Source: Robertmurraya korlensis (GTDB lineage Bacteria > Bacillota > Bacilli > Bacillales > Cytobacillaceae). From it: a DNA stretch of 64,000 nt. Position 1 is the stretch's first letter. The number at the start of each line of letters is the position of its first letter. The stretch covers positions 186,001-250,000 of the forward strand of contig NZ_JAMBNS010000002.1 of the NCBI RefSeq assembly GCF_023715225.1. The letters run 5' to 3'. The notes under the pieces were generated by a model that searched no databases, was not told where the DNA came from, and saw nothing but the letters and a program-made list of their open reading frames with translations. The position numbers and the translations under genes were made by a program. Below, in pieces: positions 21,679 to 31,539 of the stretch.

Positions 21679-22440
21679 TTAAACGATTTTTTGCAAGGTT
21701 TGTCTTAGCTTAAATATAGCTTTGGAATGTATTTGCGATATTCTTGACGTCGATAAATCCATCACTTGGCCAATTTCAGTTAATGTTAACTCTTCCTGAT
21801 AGAACAAGCTTAATACAAGCTGTTCTTTATCATTTAAGTGAGAAATCATAGATGATAGCTCTGAAATTAGCTCATTTTTAATAATTGTTTCCTCTGGTAT
21901 CTCTGCACGCTCATCCTTTAAAGAGAATCCAGCTCCGTCTTTTTCCTCTCCATCCGGTTGCTCATCAATGGATAAAACATTAGCAAAAAAATGCTCATTC
22001 ATTGTATTGTGAACATCGTCTTCGCTCATATTTAGCTCTTCTGCAATTTCTTTAGAAGTCACATTTCTCATTAGTTTTTGTTCTAACTTTTCAATCGTTT
22101 GCTCAATTCGTTTGGCTTTATCTCTTGTATTCCTAGAGAGCCAATCTTCTTTTCTTAATCCATCAATGATGGCTCCTCGAATACGAAAGGACGCATATGT
22201 ATCAAATTTCAAGTCCCTTGTTGGATCGAATTTTTCAAGCGCATCGTATAAACCAATCATTCCTAAGCTCTTTAAATCATCTCGTGAAACATTCTTCGGT
22301 AAACCAACAGAAATCCTTTGGACATGATAACTAACAAGCGGCATATATTTTCTTACTAAATAATCACCAGCATCACTGTCTCTTTTGGAAGTCCATTTTT
22401 CCCATATGTTTTGTTCCTCGATCGAAGGTGCCTGTCCCAT
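21679..22440 (-). CDS. sigD: Flagellar RNA polymerase sigma factor SigD (FliA type)
   Basis: SigD directs transcription of late flagellar, chemotaxis and autolysin genes. I place the start at ATG 22440 (MGQAPSIEEQ), 253 residues, with GGAGGAGG 5 bases upstream; the longer frame starts from a TTG inside that region. Sigma region 2 (YMPLVSYHVQRISVGLPK, LGMIGLYDALEKFDP, DGLRKEDW) and region 4 (QEELTLTEIGQVMDLSTSRISQIHSKA) are complete. An intrinsic terminator lies between cheD and this gene, so its level depends on read-through plus a weak own promoter. Confidence 0.97.
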   Translation of the reverse strand: MGQAPSIEEQNIWEKWTSKRDSDAGDYLVRKYMPLVSYHVQRISVGLPKNVSRDDLKSLGMIGLYDALEKFDPTRDLKFDTYASFRIRGAIIDGLRKEDWLSRNTRDKAKRIEQTIEKLEQKLMRNVTSKEIAEELNMSEDDVHNTMNEHFFANVLSIDEQPDGEEKDGAGFSLKDERAEIPEETIIKNELISELSSMISHLNDKEQLVLSLFYQEELTLTEIGQVMDLSTSRISQIHSKAIFKLRQTLQKIV

Positions 22441-22496
22441 GGTTTCCTCCTCCAAACGACATTGTTCAAATCAATCGTTAAATTAAATACTTTCTT

Positions 22497-22523
22497 AATA
22501 TAAACAGTCCTTATTTCTTTCAA
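22497..22523 (-). promoter_or_regulatory. Possible sigma-A promoter for sigD
   Basis: On the minus strand TATATT (22497-22502) lies 15 bases from TTGAAA, or 16 from the overlapping TTTGAA. The spacing is short and the match moderate. It lies between the cheD terminator and sigD and would allow expression independent of the fla/che operon. Confidence 0.35.
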
Positions 22524-22546
22524 ACAATAATCGATTTTTTAGTTGC

Positions 22547-22580
22547 AAAAAAAATCAGCCATTCAAATAAAAGGCTGATC
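22547..22580 (-). terminator. Intrinsic terminator between cheD and sigD
   Basis: On the minus strand GATCAGCC ... GGCTGATT form a stem of at least 7 bp (ATCAGCC / GGCTGAT) with a 12-nt loop, followed by eight U residues. It lies about 20 bp after the cheD stop and about 105 bp before sigD, at the end of the fla/che operon. Confidence 0.85.
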
Positions 22581-22598
22581 GTTCATTGCTTTCCCATT

Positions 22599-23096
22599 CT
22601 ACCATTCCTGAGTGCCTTTGTTAACAGTTCGAATGTGTAAGATTTTTGACTTTGGACAAAACTCAATGGTTCGCCCACTATTTCCTCCAACATCCTCTGC
22701 CATTATAGCAATTTTTAACTCAGCCAGTTCTCTTTTAACCGCTTCTACATTTCTCGGACCAATTCTCATCATGTCACTTGTATTGCTAAATTGAAACATT
22801 TGCGCTCCACCTGCAATTTTTGCTTTAAGGAAAGAAGGTCTTGCGCCTATTTGAACGAGTTTTTTTACAAGCTCCTTCACCCCGGTATCAGCAAACTTGG
22901 CAACATTCATCGTACCCGCTTTAGAAAGGGATGAATCGGGGAGCATAATATGAACAAGGCCAGCAATGTCTTTTACTTGATCATATATGACAACTCCCAC
23001 GCATGACCCAAGGCCAGATGTTCTAATTCGGTTAGGAGCAGATACTATGTTCATATCGGCTATGCCCACCTTAATGATTTCTACTTTTTCATCCAT
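22599..23096 (-). CDS. cheD: Chemoreceptor glutamine deamidase CheD
   Basis: CheD deamidates chemoreceptor glutamines and is a binding partner that stimulates CheC. The 165-residue protein has the Cys-His motif expected of the family: [12 protein letters not shown] (Cys32) and GLVHIMLP (His49), with a Thr at about 26. It overlaps the end of cheC by 8 bp. It is the last chemotaxis gene before the terminator at 22547-22580. Confidence 0.96.
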   Translation of the reverse strand: MDEKVEIIKVGIADMNIVSAPNRIRTSGLGSCVGVVIYDQVKDIAGLVHIMLPDSSLSKAGTMNVAKFADTGVKELVKKLVQIGARPSFLKAKIAGGAQMFQFSNTSDMMRIGPRNVEAVKRELAELKIAIMAEDVGGNSGRTIEFCPKSKILHIRTVNKGTQEW

Positions 23097-23730
23097 TATC
23101 CCTAACTCCTAAAGATTCAAAGATAATATGAAAGGAATCCGGGTCAGGCAACAGCAAGAAGTGGCCTCGTACACTTTCACTTATTTCAACATCATCTTCA
23201 TTTAACGCTGTATCAATAACTATGGCATAATCACTTACCTGTGATAGTTCAATCAATCCATAACTTATGATTGCACCAACCATGTCAACGCTTAATGCAG
23301 GAACGGATGGATATAAAGCCAGGCCAGTAAAATCAGATAATGAAGACAAATAGGAACCAGATAAGATATTTCCAAGCTCTTGCAAAGCAGAAGTAGCAAT
23401 TTCATTCTCTGCTAATTGATCAAAAGTAAATTCTTCGTCACCAATCATTTGCTTAATGAAGACCGTTGCCTGCTCAGGAGGTAACACAAAAAACATACTG
23501 CCAGGTGCTTCCCCTTCAATACGGAGAAACACCGCAGCAACCACATGATCTGCTCCCCCCGAGAGCTCCATCATCTCATCGAAAGTTACAATTTTAACAT
23601 GGGGAACCTGCATATCAATCTTTTTATTTAAAAGTTTAGAAAGAGCAGTCGCTGCGTGGCCCGCACCAATATTGCCGATTTCTTTTAAAATGTCCAAATG
23701 AATAGAAGAAAGATTTCTAATAAACCCCAT
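23089..23730 (-). CDS. cheC: CheY-P phosphatase CheC
   Basis: CheC dephosphorylates CheY-P and is part of the CheC/CheD adaptation system typical of Bacillus. The 213-residue protein has two pseudo-symmetrical CheC-type segments: [18 protein letters not shown] near the N-terminus and [21 protein letters not shown] in the middle, each carrying the catalytic Glu/Asn pair. It overlaps cheD and lies 4 bp after cheW. Confidence 0.96.
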   Translation of the reverse strand: MGFIRNLSSIHLDILKEIGNIGAGHAATALSKLLNKKIDMQVPHVKIVTFDEMMELSGGADHVVAAVFLRIEGEAPGSMFFVLPPEQATVFIKQMIGDEEFTFDQLAENEIATSALQELGNILSGSYLSSLSDFTGLALYPSVPALSVDMVGAIISYGLIELSQVSDYAIVIDTALNEDDVEISESVRGHFLLLPDPDSFHIIFESLGVRDNG

Positions 23731-23734
23731 TTGG

Positions 23735-24205
23735 CTATCCTTCTATTCCTTGAGTTGCTTTAACTTCTTCTGGATTTAAGACCATTTCAAGGTCAAGTAA
23801 GATCATTAAGCGCTTGCCGACCTTTACCACACCACTAATATAGTTCGCCTCTTCTGTTCCGACCACTTCTGGCTGAGGTTCAATGGCTTCAGTTTGAACA
23901 TCTAGAACGTCGTTGGCTGCATCTACGATTAAACCAACCTCCATATCTTCTAAAGTAACAATAATAACTCTTGTACTATCAGAATAGGCTTCCTCTTCAA
24001 TTCCAAAGCGACTTCTTAGATCTATAATAGGAGTAACAACTCCTCTTAAATTGATAACACCCTTTACAAAGTGCGAGCTACTAGGGACTCTAGTAATATG
24101 CTGTACCTTTTCGATGGAACGAACCTTGCTTACTGGAATCGCATATTCTTTTCCTTTTAATTGGAAGATAATAAGCTTTAAATCTGCTACTGATGTCTCA
24201 CTCAT
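23735..24205 (-). CDS. cheW: Chemotaxis coupling protein CheW
   Basis: CheW couples receptors to the CheA kinase. The single CheW domain covers most of the 156 residues, with the typical GVINLRGVVTPIIDLR core around residues 48-64. The ATG at 24205 lies 45 bp after cheA and the gene ends 4 bp before cheC. Bacillus often has a second coupling protein, CheV, elsewhere; none is seen here. Confidence 0.97.
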   Translation of the reverse strand: MSETSVADLKLIIFQLKGKEYAIPVSKVRSIEKVQHITRVPSSSHFVKGVINLRGVVTPIIDLRSRFGIEEEAYSDSTRVIIVTLEDMEVGLIVDAANDVLDVQTEAIEPQPEVVGTEEANYISGVVKVGKRLMILLDLEMVLNPEEVKATQGIEG

Positions 24206-24250
24206 GAGACTTCCCCCTCTTTCCTAACATGCTAGACTCACTAGTAGTAG

Positions 24251-26296
24251 TTATTTAATTAGTGCATTACAATCTACAATGAGTGCCACTTGTCCGTCTC
24301 CAAGAATCGTTGCTCCTGAAATAGCAAATACATTTGTTAAATAGTTTCCTAGCGACTTTAACACAACTTCTTGCTGTCCAATAAAGGAATCAACCACAAG
24401 GCCTGCCATCTTGTCGCCTTTTCTTACGATAATCACGGAGAAAAACTCATCCTCTTCTTCAAAAACAGGAACTTCAAAAATATCCTTTAAGAATAGGAGT
24501 GGGACGACTTTCCCTCTGAAATCAATCACCTTTTGATTGTGTGCGTTCAGAATATCTTCCTTTTTAACAATTGCCGTCTCAATAATTGAAGAAAGCGGAA
24601 TTGCGTATTTTTCCTTCTGAATTTCTACTAACATAACAGAAATAATAGAAAGAGTAAGAGGAAGTTGAACGGAGAATACAGAACCTTCTCCTTCTTTTGA
24701 ATCAATTGACACAGTACCACCAAGTGATTCAATCGTGTTTTTCACCACATCAAGACCCACGCCTCGGCCAGATACATCGGATATTTTTTCCGCTGTCGAG
24801 AAACCTGATGCAAAGATCAGTTCATATACTTGCTTGTCTGTTAACGTTGCCGCCGTCTGTTCAGTAATAATACCGTTCTTTAAGGCTTTATTTAATACTC
24901 TGTCTCTGTTAATTCCAGCGCCATCATCTGATAATTCAATAAACACATGGTTTCCGCTATGGAAAGCCTTTAAAATAACGGTTCCTTCTTCACTCTTGCC
25001 CTTCGCTCTTCTTATCTCAGGTGTTTCCACACCATGATCTAATGCGTTTCGAATTAGGTGAACAAGCGGGTCACCGATTTCATCTATTACGGTACGATCT
25101 AGTTCTGTTTCTGCTCCGACAATTTCTAAATTAATCTTTTTTCCTAGATCCCGCGCTAATTGTCGTACCATTCTTGGAAAACGGTTAAATACCGTCTCAA
25201 CTGGTACCATTCGCATATTTAAGATAATATTTTGAAGATCTCCAGAAATTCGGCTCATACGCTCCACTGTTTCATGAAGCTCTGAATTATTTAGATCCCT
25301 AGAGATTTGCTCTAATCTACCTCTGTCAATGACAAGCTCTTCAAACAAATTCATCAAAATATCTAGTCTCTCAATATTTACACGAATGGTTTTATTACTA
25401 GCCTGTTTCACCGATGTTTGCTTTTTCTGTTCCTCTTGTTTAACAGGTTCTTCTATTTTTACTTCTTCTGTAAGGACTACTTCCTGTATGATTGGTTCAG
25501 AAATTGTTTCTGTGGTTGGACGGAGTTGTTCAATGGATATAGGGTGAATGTCTACTCTATCAACCTCAGATACTTTCATCACCTTGCTTTGAATATCTGA
25601 CATAGGTTCTTTTGATACAATCGTTACTGTAAACTCTTGATCAAACTGTTCCTCTTCTAGTTGGTCAACCGAAGGAGTCGATTTAATTACTTCTCCTAGT
25701 TTCTCAATCACTTCGAATACCATGAAAACTCTTGCAGCTTTCAACAAGCAGTCTTCTCTCAGTTCAATCGTAATTTCATACGTTTGAAACCCTTGTTCAA
25801 TTGATTGTTGTAGTACCGTATACTCAAACTCATCGTATTCACCTTTTAGTTCTCGAGGAGCATCTGGAGCTAATGTTGCCGCTACCTCCTTTGCCCCTTG
25901 AGAAATAGCTGGACTTTCTCCCTTTTCAATTAACTTAAGCTTTTCCACTACTGTAGCAACATCACGTTTTCCATCGCCTCCATCAGCAATCGAAAACACC
26001 ATAGCCTCTAAATCATCTGTAGCTTCAAACACAACATCAAGAGTTTCAGGTGTAACAGATATTTTTTGGTTTCGGATGGCGTCCAAAACATTTTCCATTT
26101 GATGAGTTAGACTAGCTAAGTCTTCATAACCCATTGTTGCTGACATTCCTTTTAACGTGTGTGCTGAGCGAAAAATATCATTAACAATGCTAAGATCACT
26201 TGGATTTTTCTCAAGATCAAGTAATCGTTCATTACAGTTCTGAAGATGCTCTTTACTTTCCTCAATAAAAACCTCTAAATATTGGCTCATTTCCAT
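24251..26296 (-). CDS. cheA: Chemotaxis histidine kinase CheA
   Basis: CheA is the receptor-controlled kinase that phosphorylates CheY and CheB. The start at ATG 26296 (MEMSQYLEVFIEES) gives 681 residues with AAGGAG upstream; the longer frame begins at a TTG. Domains in order: P1/HPt with the phospho-His in FRSAHTLKG (His46), a P2 region, P3 dimerisation, P4 ATPase (HLIRNALDHGVETP, GDGKS-like and GRGVGLDVVKN boxes) and P5 CheW-like regulatory domain. Confidence 0.98.
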   Translation of the reverse strand: MEMSQYLEVFIEESKEHLQNCNERLLDLEKNPSDLSIVNDIFRSAHTLKGMSATMGYEDLASLTHQMENVLDAIRNQKISVTPETLDVVFEATDDLEAMVFSIADGGDGKRDVATVVEKLKLIEKGESPAISQGAKEVAATLAPDAPRELKGEYDEFEYTVLQQSIEQGFQTYEITIELREDCLLKAARVFMVFEVIEKLGEVIKSTPSVDQLEEEQFDQEFTVTIVSKEPMSDIQSKVMKVSEVDRVDIHPISIEQLRPTTETISEPIIQEVVLTEEVKIEEPVKQEEQKKQTSVKQASNKTIRVNIERLDILMNLFEELVIDRGRLEQISRDLNNSELHETVERMSRISGDLQNIILNMRMVPVETVFNRFPRMVRQLARDLGKKINLEIVGAETELDRTVIDEIGDPLVHLIRNALDHGVETPEIRRAKGKSEEGTVILKAFHSGNHVFIELSDDGAGINRDRVLNKALKNGIITEQTAATLTDKQVYELIFASGFSTAEKISDVSGRGVGLDVVKNTIESLGGTVSIDSKEGEGSVFSVQLPLTLSIISVMLVEIQKEKYAIPLSSIIETAIVKKEDILNAHNQKVIDFRGKVVPLLFLKDIFEVPVFEEEDEFFSVIIVRKGDKMAGLVVDSFIGQQEVVLKSLGNYLTNVFAISGATILGDGQVALIVDCNALIK

Positions 26297-26315
26297 GCCC
26301 AACAGCTCCTTGGAG

Positions 26316-27395
26316 TTATACGTATTTCATAATTGTTTCTGCAATATTATCAACGTTTTTGACTTCATCTACTAGCTTGGTTGAAATAGCTGCTTTCGGC
26401 ATTCCAAAAACGATAGATGTTTCCTCGGATTCCGCGATAGCAACTACATTCCCCGCTTCTTTCAGTTTAATTAGTCCTTTTGTACCATCTGATCCCATCC
26501 CAGTCATGATAACGGAAATCTTTGCATAGGTAGAAAGCTCACTACAAGACTCAAACATCACATCTACAGCGGGACGATGGCCATTTCTTGGTGGGGACTG
26601 ATCTAGTTGAATCGATAAATTTGCTCCTACCCATTTGAGTTTCAAATGATATCCACCAGGTGCAATATAGACTGTACCTTTTTGTATAATGTCTCCTTCT
26701 TCAGCTTCTTTGACATGAACCTCTGAGAGAGAATCTAATCTTACAGCCAGACTCTTCGTAAATCCGGCTGGCATATGCTGTACTACTAAAATAGGAGCAT
26801 CAATTGTACTTGGTAGCTTCGTTATTACTTGTTGTAGCGCTCGTGGCCCACCCGTAGATGTACCTATACAGACGAGTTTTTTTCCTGACAAAGCATTGAA
26901 TTGATGCTTTTTACTCGGTTCTATTTTACTATATTCAATATGCTTTTTTACAGTGTTTTTTTCCTGACTATCCGCCTTCACAAGCTGCTTTATATTGGCT
27001 TTACTTGCAGACACTACCTTTTCTACCAATTCTTCCTTCACTTTATGCAAGTCTAGTGAAATCGCACCTGATGGCTTTGTAATAAAATCAGTTGCACCAT
27101 ATTGAATAGCTAGTATCGTGTTTTCGGCTCCCTGTTTTGTTGTACTTGAGAGCATGACGACTGGAGTTGGTTTCTCAGTCATGATTCGTTTTAATGCTTC
27201 AATCCCATTTAATATCGGCATTTCAACGTCCAATGTTACTACATCTGGCTCAAGTTCTTTTACTTTTTTTATTGCTTCTTCACCATTTCTTGCTGAGCCA
27301 ACAACAGTCATTCTTGGATCCTCGGTTAAAAAATCTTGAATGAGCTTTCTCATAAATGCCGAATCATCCACAATAAGCACTTTAATTTTGCTCAT
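26316..27395 (-). CDS. cheB: Chemotaxis protein-glutamate methylesterase CheB
   Basis: CheB removes receptor methyl groups after phosphorylation by CheA. The 359-residue protein has a receiver domain with Asp56 (VVTLDVEMP) and a catalytic domain with the Ser-His-Asp triad in GTSTGGPRALQ, VQHMPAGF and TGMGSDGTKGL. The ATG at 27395 gives MSKIKVLIVDD. A TTG two codons upstream (27401) is nearer the AAAGG sequence and cannot be excluded. It starts about 10 bp after flhG. cheR is not in this window. Confidence 0.96.
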   Translation of the reverse strand: MSKIKVLIVDDSAFMRKLIQDFLTEDPRMTVVGSARNGEEAIKKVKELEPDVVTLDVEMPILNGIEALKRIMTEKPTPVVMLSSTTKQGAENTILAIQYGATDFITKPSGAISLDLHKVKEELVEKVVSASKANIKQLVKADSQEKNTVKKHIEYSKIEPSKKHQFNALSGKKLVCIGTSTGGPRALQQVITKLPSTIDAPILVVQHMPAGFTKSLAVRLDSLSEVHVKEAEEGDIIQKGTVYIAPGGYHLKLKWVGANLSIQLDQSPPRNGHRPAVDVMFESCSELSTYAKISVIMTGMGSDGTKGLIKLKEAGNVVAIAESEETSIVFGMPKAAISTKLVDEVKNVDNIAETIMKYV

Positions 27396-27404
27396 AAACA
27401 AGCA

Positions 27405-28268
27405 CTACCTTTCAAACAAAAATCGCTTTAGTTTTGAAACAAAATGCGTCTTAGGCTTATCAGAAATTGTTTCAAATTGTCTTGCCTCAAAACGACTCGT
27501 CATTTGTTGTACCGCTTTAGCAGCTGGTGCTCTCTCGTTAAAAATAAATGGCGTTTGTTTCGTTACCGCATGATGAACCTGACGATCATCCGGTATCATA
27601 CCGAACTCGATAATTTCACGGTTTAAAAATCGATTGACTACAGTTCGTAATCGTTTAAATGTTTCCATTCCTTCATTATCGGAATGTACTCTATTGACGA
27701 TAAGCAAAAATGGCAGACTCGAATCATGTAAATGAATATGTTTCATCATTGCATATGCATCCGTAATTGACGTTGGTTCGGGTGTTGTAACCACAAGCAC
27801 TTCATCCACTGCGAGGATAAAAGGCACCGTTTCTTTTGTGGCACCTGCCCCCATATCAAAAAGGATGTATTCATAATCTGAAAGAAGATTTGACAAATCT
27901 TCTGTAAACTTCATGTGAACCGGCTTGTCCATATTAACAAAATGAGTTAAACCTGTTCCACCAGCAACATAATGTAACCCATGTGGGCCAGTAGAAACAA
28001 TTTCAGACAGTGTTCTTCGTCCTTCAAAATAGTCTACGATTGAGGAAGATGCAGACTGACCAATTAAAATATCTATATTTCCCATTCCAACATCCATATC
28101 AAAAAGGAGGACCTTGTATCCTCGACTGGCTAAAGAAATGGAAAAGTTTAATGAAAAATTGGATTTCCCAACTCCACCCTTTCCACTCACGACTGCGAGG
28201 GTTTTTGGAGATGGCTTTCCACTCATTTGTTGAATTCTTTGTCTTAACATTTCTGCTTGATCTTTCAT
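27405..28268 (-). CDS. flhG: MinD-like ATPase FlhG (YlxH), flagellar number/placement regulator
   Basis: FlhG is a MinD/ParA-type ATPase that works with the SRP-like GTPase FlhF and stimulates its GTP hydrolysis through its N-terminus. The 287-residue protein has the short activator-like N-terminal helix (MKDQAEMLRQRIQQ), the deviant Walker A KGGVGKS at 30-36, and DMDVGMGNIDIL. It starts 3 bp after the flhF stop, and so directly follows a frameshifted flhF. This gene itself looks intact. Confidence 0.95.
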   Translation of the reverse strand: MKDQAEMLRQRIQQMSGKPSPKTLAVVSGKGGVGKSNFSLNFSISLASRGYKVLLFDMDVGMGNIDILIGQSASSSIVDYFEGRRTLSEIVSTGPHGLHYVAGGTGLTHFVNMDKPVHMKFTEDLSNLLSDYEYILFDMGAGATKETVPFILAVDEVLVVTTPEPTSITDAYAMMKHIHLHDSSLPFLLIVNRVHSDNEGMETFKRLRTVVNRFLNREIIEFGMIPDDRQVHHAVTKQTPFIFNERAPAAKAVQQMTSRFEARQFETISDKPKTHFVSKLKRFLFER

Positions 28269-28271
28269 GGT

Positions 28272-29473
28272 TTATTCGACCCCAAGTATCAAATTCGTTA
28301 CTTGCTCACGATTTGCTGAAATCATATCGTCTGGTACATTTTGTCCGTTTGTAATGTAGGCCACACCGATATGACTAGTTTTCATCATATGGAGCATGGC
28401 ACCATATGTAGATGTTTCATCAGCTTTTGTAAATATAAATTTATTAATTTTTATCAACGAAAATTGTTTGTAAATATCAATCATGTCTTTTTGTTTTGCT
28501 GTTAAAGCCAACACAAGATATGTTTCCATGTCATGTTCAAAATCAACAACTTTTTTTAAGTCCTCAACATATTGTTGATTCCGGAAGTTTCTTCCTGCGG
28601 TATCAATCAATACAAGATCGTAATCCTTAAACGCTTCACACGCTTGCTTGTAATCTTCTAGGTTGTAGCAAACCTCTAATGGAACATTTAAAATCTTCGC
28701 ATACGTTTTTAACTGATCAATAGCTGCGATTCGATACGTATCGGTAGTGATTAACGCTACCTTTTTTTATACTTCAGAGCACACTCAGCCGCCATTTTGG
28801 CTAATGTTGTCGTCTTTCCAACACCCGTTGGTCCGACAAGGTTTATATATTTTTTCGTAAAGGTTATTCCACCAAATGAAAGAGTACTTAACCGATCGAA
28901 TAATTCTTGGCGTAACCACTTATTAACTTCTCGATCGTTTGCCTCCGAACCATTTGCATACCATTTTTGGAGAAGGGAAGTAACAAGTTCATCTCTTATG
29001 TCTTTTGGAACTTCCTGATCAAGCAACCGCTGCCCACACTTCTGTACAGGCTCAGGAAGAGGAAGATCGGGTTGTTGCTCTGTGATTGTTTGTAGCATCT
29101 TTTTTAATCCTGCTATTTCTGCAAGCATATCCCCGTCAAGCTGTTTATTCCCTTCACTTATCGATTGCTTATGGATAGAAGGTTCTACATTCCTAATTGG
29201 TAATGGAACCTCTTCTCTATCTACTATTGTCGGCATGGGCTTCACAATAGGTTTTACCTTTACCTTTGGTTGTTCAAGTTGCATTTTTCTTTCGGCTTGA
29301 ACCACTTCATCAATGGCCGCAATGACTTCAATATTTTCTTTTTTAAAAAACCCTAAGAATCCTCCGGTTGTGACAATCTTAGAATTTAAAATAACTGCAT
29401 CGTTTCCAAGCTCCGCTCGAATTTGCTTCATTGCTTCAGGCATGGTTGGAGCTGTATATTTTTTTACCTTCAA
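28272..29473 (-). pseudogene. flhF: Flagellar GTPase FlhF, interrupted by a -1 frameshift in an A7 tract
   Basis: FlhF is an SRP-family GTPase controlling flagellar placement. The first frame starts at TTG 29473 (overlapping the flhA stop, good GGGGTGG upstream) and runs 238 codons through the B domain and the P-loop [10 protein letters not shown] (residue 214 on). It stops at TAG 28757-28759. Just before, codons read AAA AAA AGG TAG over seven A residues (28762-28768 on the plus strand as T). One added A, or a -1 slip, restores KKKVALITTDTYRIAA and the rest of the domain including DTAGR and TKADE, giving about 400 residues in total. Possible causes are a sequencing error, phase variation, true mutation or programmed slippage. 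Confidence 0.9.
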
Positions 29474-31506
29474 TCTATATTCACCACCCCAACGCTTTGT
29501 ACTTCTACATTCGCTTCAAGCTCATTGTATGAGAGAATCGGTATCTGTGGAAAATATCGTTCTGTTAATTGTCTAACGTACATTCTTACAGCCGGTGAGC
29601 ATAGCACAATTGGCGATTGTTCCATAATAGAAAGCTGTTCTACCTGAGTAGCTAGTGATTCTAAAATAGATTGTGATACAGAAGGGTCCAGTGCTAAGTA
29701 GTTCCCATGCTCTGTTTGTTGAATGTTATCAACAATTAGCTTCTCAATTTTCCCCGAAACAGTCACTACACGAATTGTTTGACCACCGGCACGGTATTGA
29801 TTGGTAATTTGTCGCGCTAGTGCTTGTCGAACGTATTCAGTTAGCAAATCGGTATCGGTAGTTACCTTTCCAAAGTCGGCAAGTGTTTCAAATATAATTG
29901 GTAAGTTTCTGACCGATACATTTTCACGAAGAAGCTTTCCAAGTACTTTTTGAATTTCACCTACTGTTAAAGGATTAGGTGTAACCTCTTCTACTAATAT
30001 CGGATAGCTTTCTTTTAAATGATCGATTAACTGCTTTGTTTCCTGTCTCCCCAGTAACTCATGTGCGTTGTTTTTTATGACTTCAGTAATATGAGTTGAA
30101 ACTACTGAAGGAGGATCGACAACTGTATATCCGAAAATTTCCGCTTGCTCTTTTACTTCCTCAGTAATCCATTTAGCTGGTAAGCCAAACGAAGGCTCTA
30201 CCGTATCAATTCCCTCGATACTATCGTCATCAATTCCCGGGCTCATTGCTAAGTAATGATCCAATAACAGCTCACCTCTTGCCATTTCACTACCCTTGAT
30301 TTTCAAACGATATTCATTTGGTTGAAGCTGAATATTGTCTCGGATTCGTACAACAGGTATTACAAGACCAAGTTCGATTGCCAACTGTCTACGGATCATA
30401 ACAATTCGATCGAGTAAATCTCCACCCTGATTCGAATCAGCTAAAGGGATTAACCCATAACCAAATTCAAATTCAATGGGGTCTACATTAAGCAGGCTGA
30501 CCACACTTTCTGGCTTCTTCATTTCATCTGTTTGAATTTCTTCTTCCATCTCTTGAATCTCTGTGATGTCCTGCTTAGGAACTCTCGAGAACATATATCC
30601 ACCAAATACTAAAAGTCCTGCGATTGGAATGGTTAATATATCTTCTATCGGTGTAAATAGGCCAAGTATAAAGATTGTTCCACCGGTAATATATAACATT
30701 TTTGGATAAGCCATTAACTGACCAGTAATATCTGTTCCTAAATTCCCATCTGAAGCAGCTCTTGTTACAACTATACCCGTCGCAGTGGATATTAATAATG
30801 CAGGCAGCTGACTTACAATTCCATCTCCTACGGTTAATAAAGAAAATTGTTTTGCTGCATCAGCTATAGGTAGACCTAGTTGGGTCACACCGACTACAAT
30901 TCCGAAAATCAAGTTGATCATTACGATAATGATCCCGGCAATGGCATCTCCCTTAACAAACTTACTTGCTCCATCCATCGCTCCATAAAAATCTGCTTCC
31001 CTACTAACTTTTTCACGACGATCTTTAGCCTCATGTTCAGATATCATTCCTGCGTTTAAGTCTGCATCTATACTCATTTGCTTACCAGGCATAGCATCAA
31101 GTGTAAATCTCGCTGCAACCTCAGATACACGTTCAGATCCTTTTGTAATAACAATGAATTGAATAATAACAAGAATAATAAAAACAACAATCCCAACAAT
31201 TACATTTCCACCAACTACGAAAGATCCAAAGGTTTCAACCACTCCACCTGCTTCCCCATGTGTAAGGATTGCCCTTGTTGTTGATACGTTAAGCCCCAAT
31301 CTATAAAGCGTTAACAGTAATAACAAGGATGGGAAAACAGAAAATTGTAGAGGTTCCTTCATATTCATACTATTTAACAGCACAAGAAGAGCCAATGAAA
31401 TATTCAGCATAATTAGTATGCTTAATAACCATGTTGGGAAAGGGATAATGAGCATCGCGACAATTAATATTACGCCTACTACTACCGATAAATCTCGTCC
31501 TGACAT
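29470..31506 (-). CDS. flhA: Flagellar type III export protein FlhA
   Basis: FlhA forms the export gate ring; its cytoplasmic domain docks chaperone-substrate complexes. The start at ATG 31506 (MSGRDLSVVVG) gives 678 residues; the previous codon is GTG and AGGAGAG lies upstream. The first ~310 residues contain eight predicted membrane helices, with the conserved cytoplasmic loop RFTLDAMPGKQMSIDADLNAG. The rest is the soluble export-platform domain. It overlaps flhF by 4 bp. Confidence 0.98.
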   Translation of the reverse strand: MSGRDLSVVVGVILIVAMLIIPFPTWLLSILIMLNISLALLVLLNSMNMKEPLQFSVFPSLLLLLTLYRLGLNVSTTRAILTHGEAGGVVETFGSFVVGGNVIVGIVVFIILVIIQFIVITKGSERVSEVAARFTLDAMPGKQMSIDADLNAGMISEHEAKDRREKVSREADFYGAMDGASKFVKGDAIAGIIIVMINLIFGIVVGVTQLGLPIADAAKQFSLLTVGDGIVSQLPALLISTATGIVVTRAASDGNLGTDITGQLMAYPKMLYITGGTIFILGLFTPIEDILTIPIAGLLVFGGYMFSRVPKQDITEIQEMEEEIQTDEMKKPESVVSLLNVDPIEFEFGYGLIPLADSNQGGDLLDRIVMIRRQLAIELGLVIPVVRIRDNIQLQPNEYRLKIKGSEMARGELLLDHYLAMSPGIDDDSIEGIDTVEPSFGLPAKWITEEVKEQAEIFGYTVVDPPSVVSTHITEVIKNNAHELLGRQETKQLIDHLKESYPILVEEVTPNPLTVGEIQKVLGKLLRENVSVRNLPIIFETLADFGKVTTDTDLLTEYVRQALARQITNQYRAGGQTIRVVTVSGKIEKLIVDNIQQTEHGNYLALDPSVSQSILESLATQVEQLSIMEQSPIVLCSPAVRMYVRQLTERYFPQIPILSYNELEANVEVQSVGVVNID

Positions 31507-31539
31507 CACTATCTCTCCTCAAGTAATACAATAATATCT

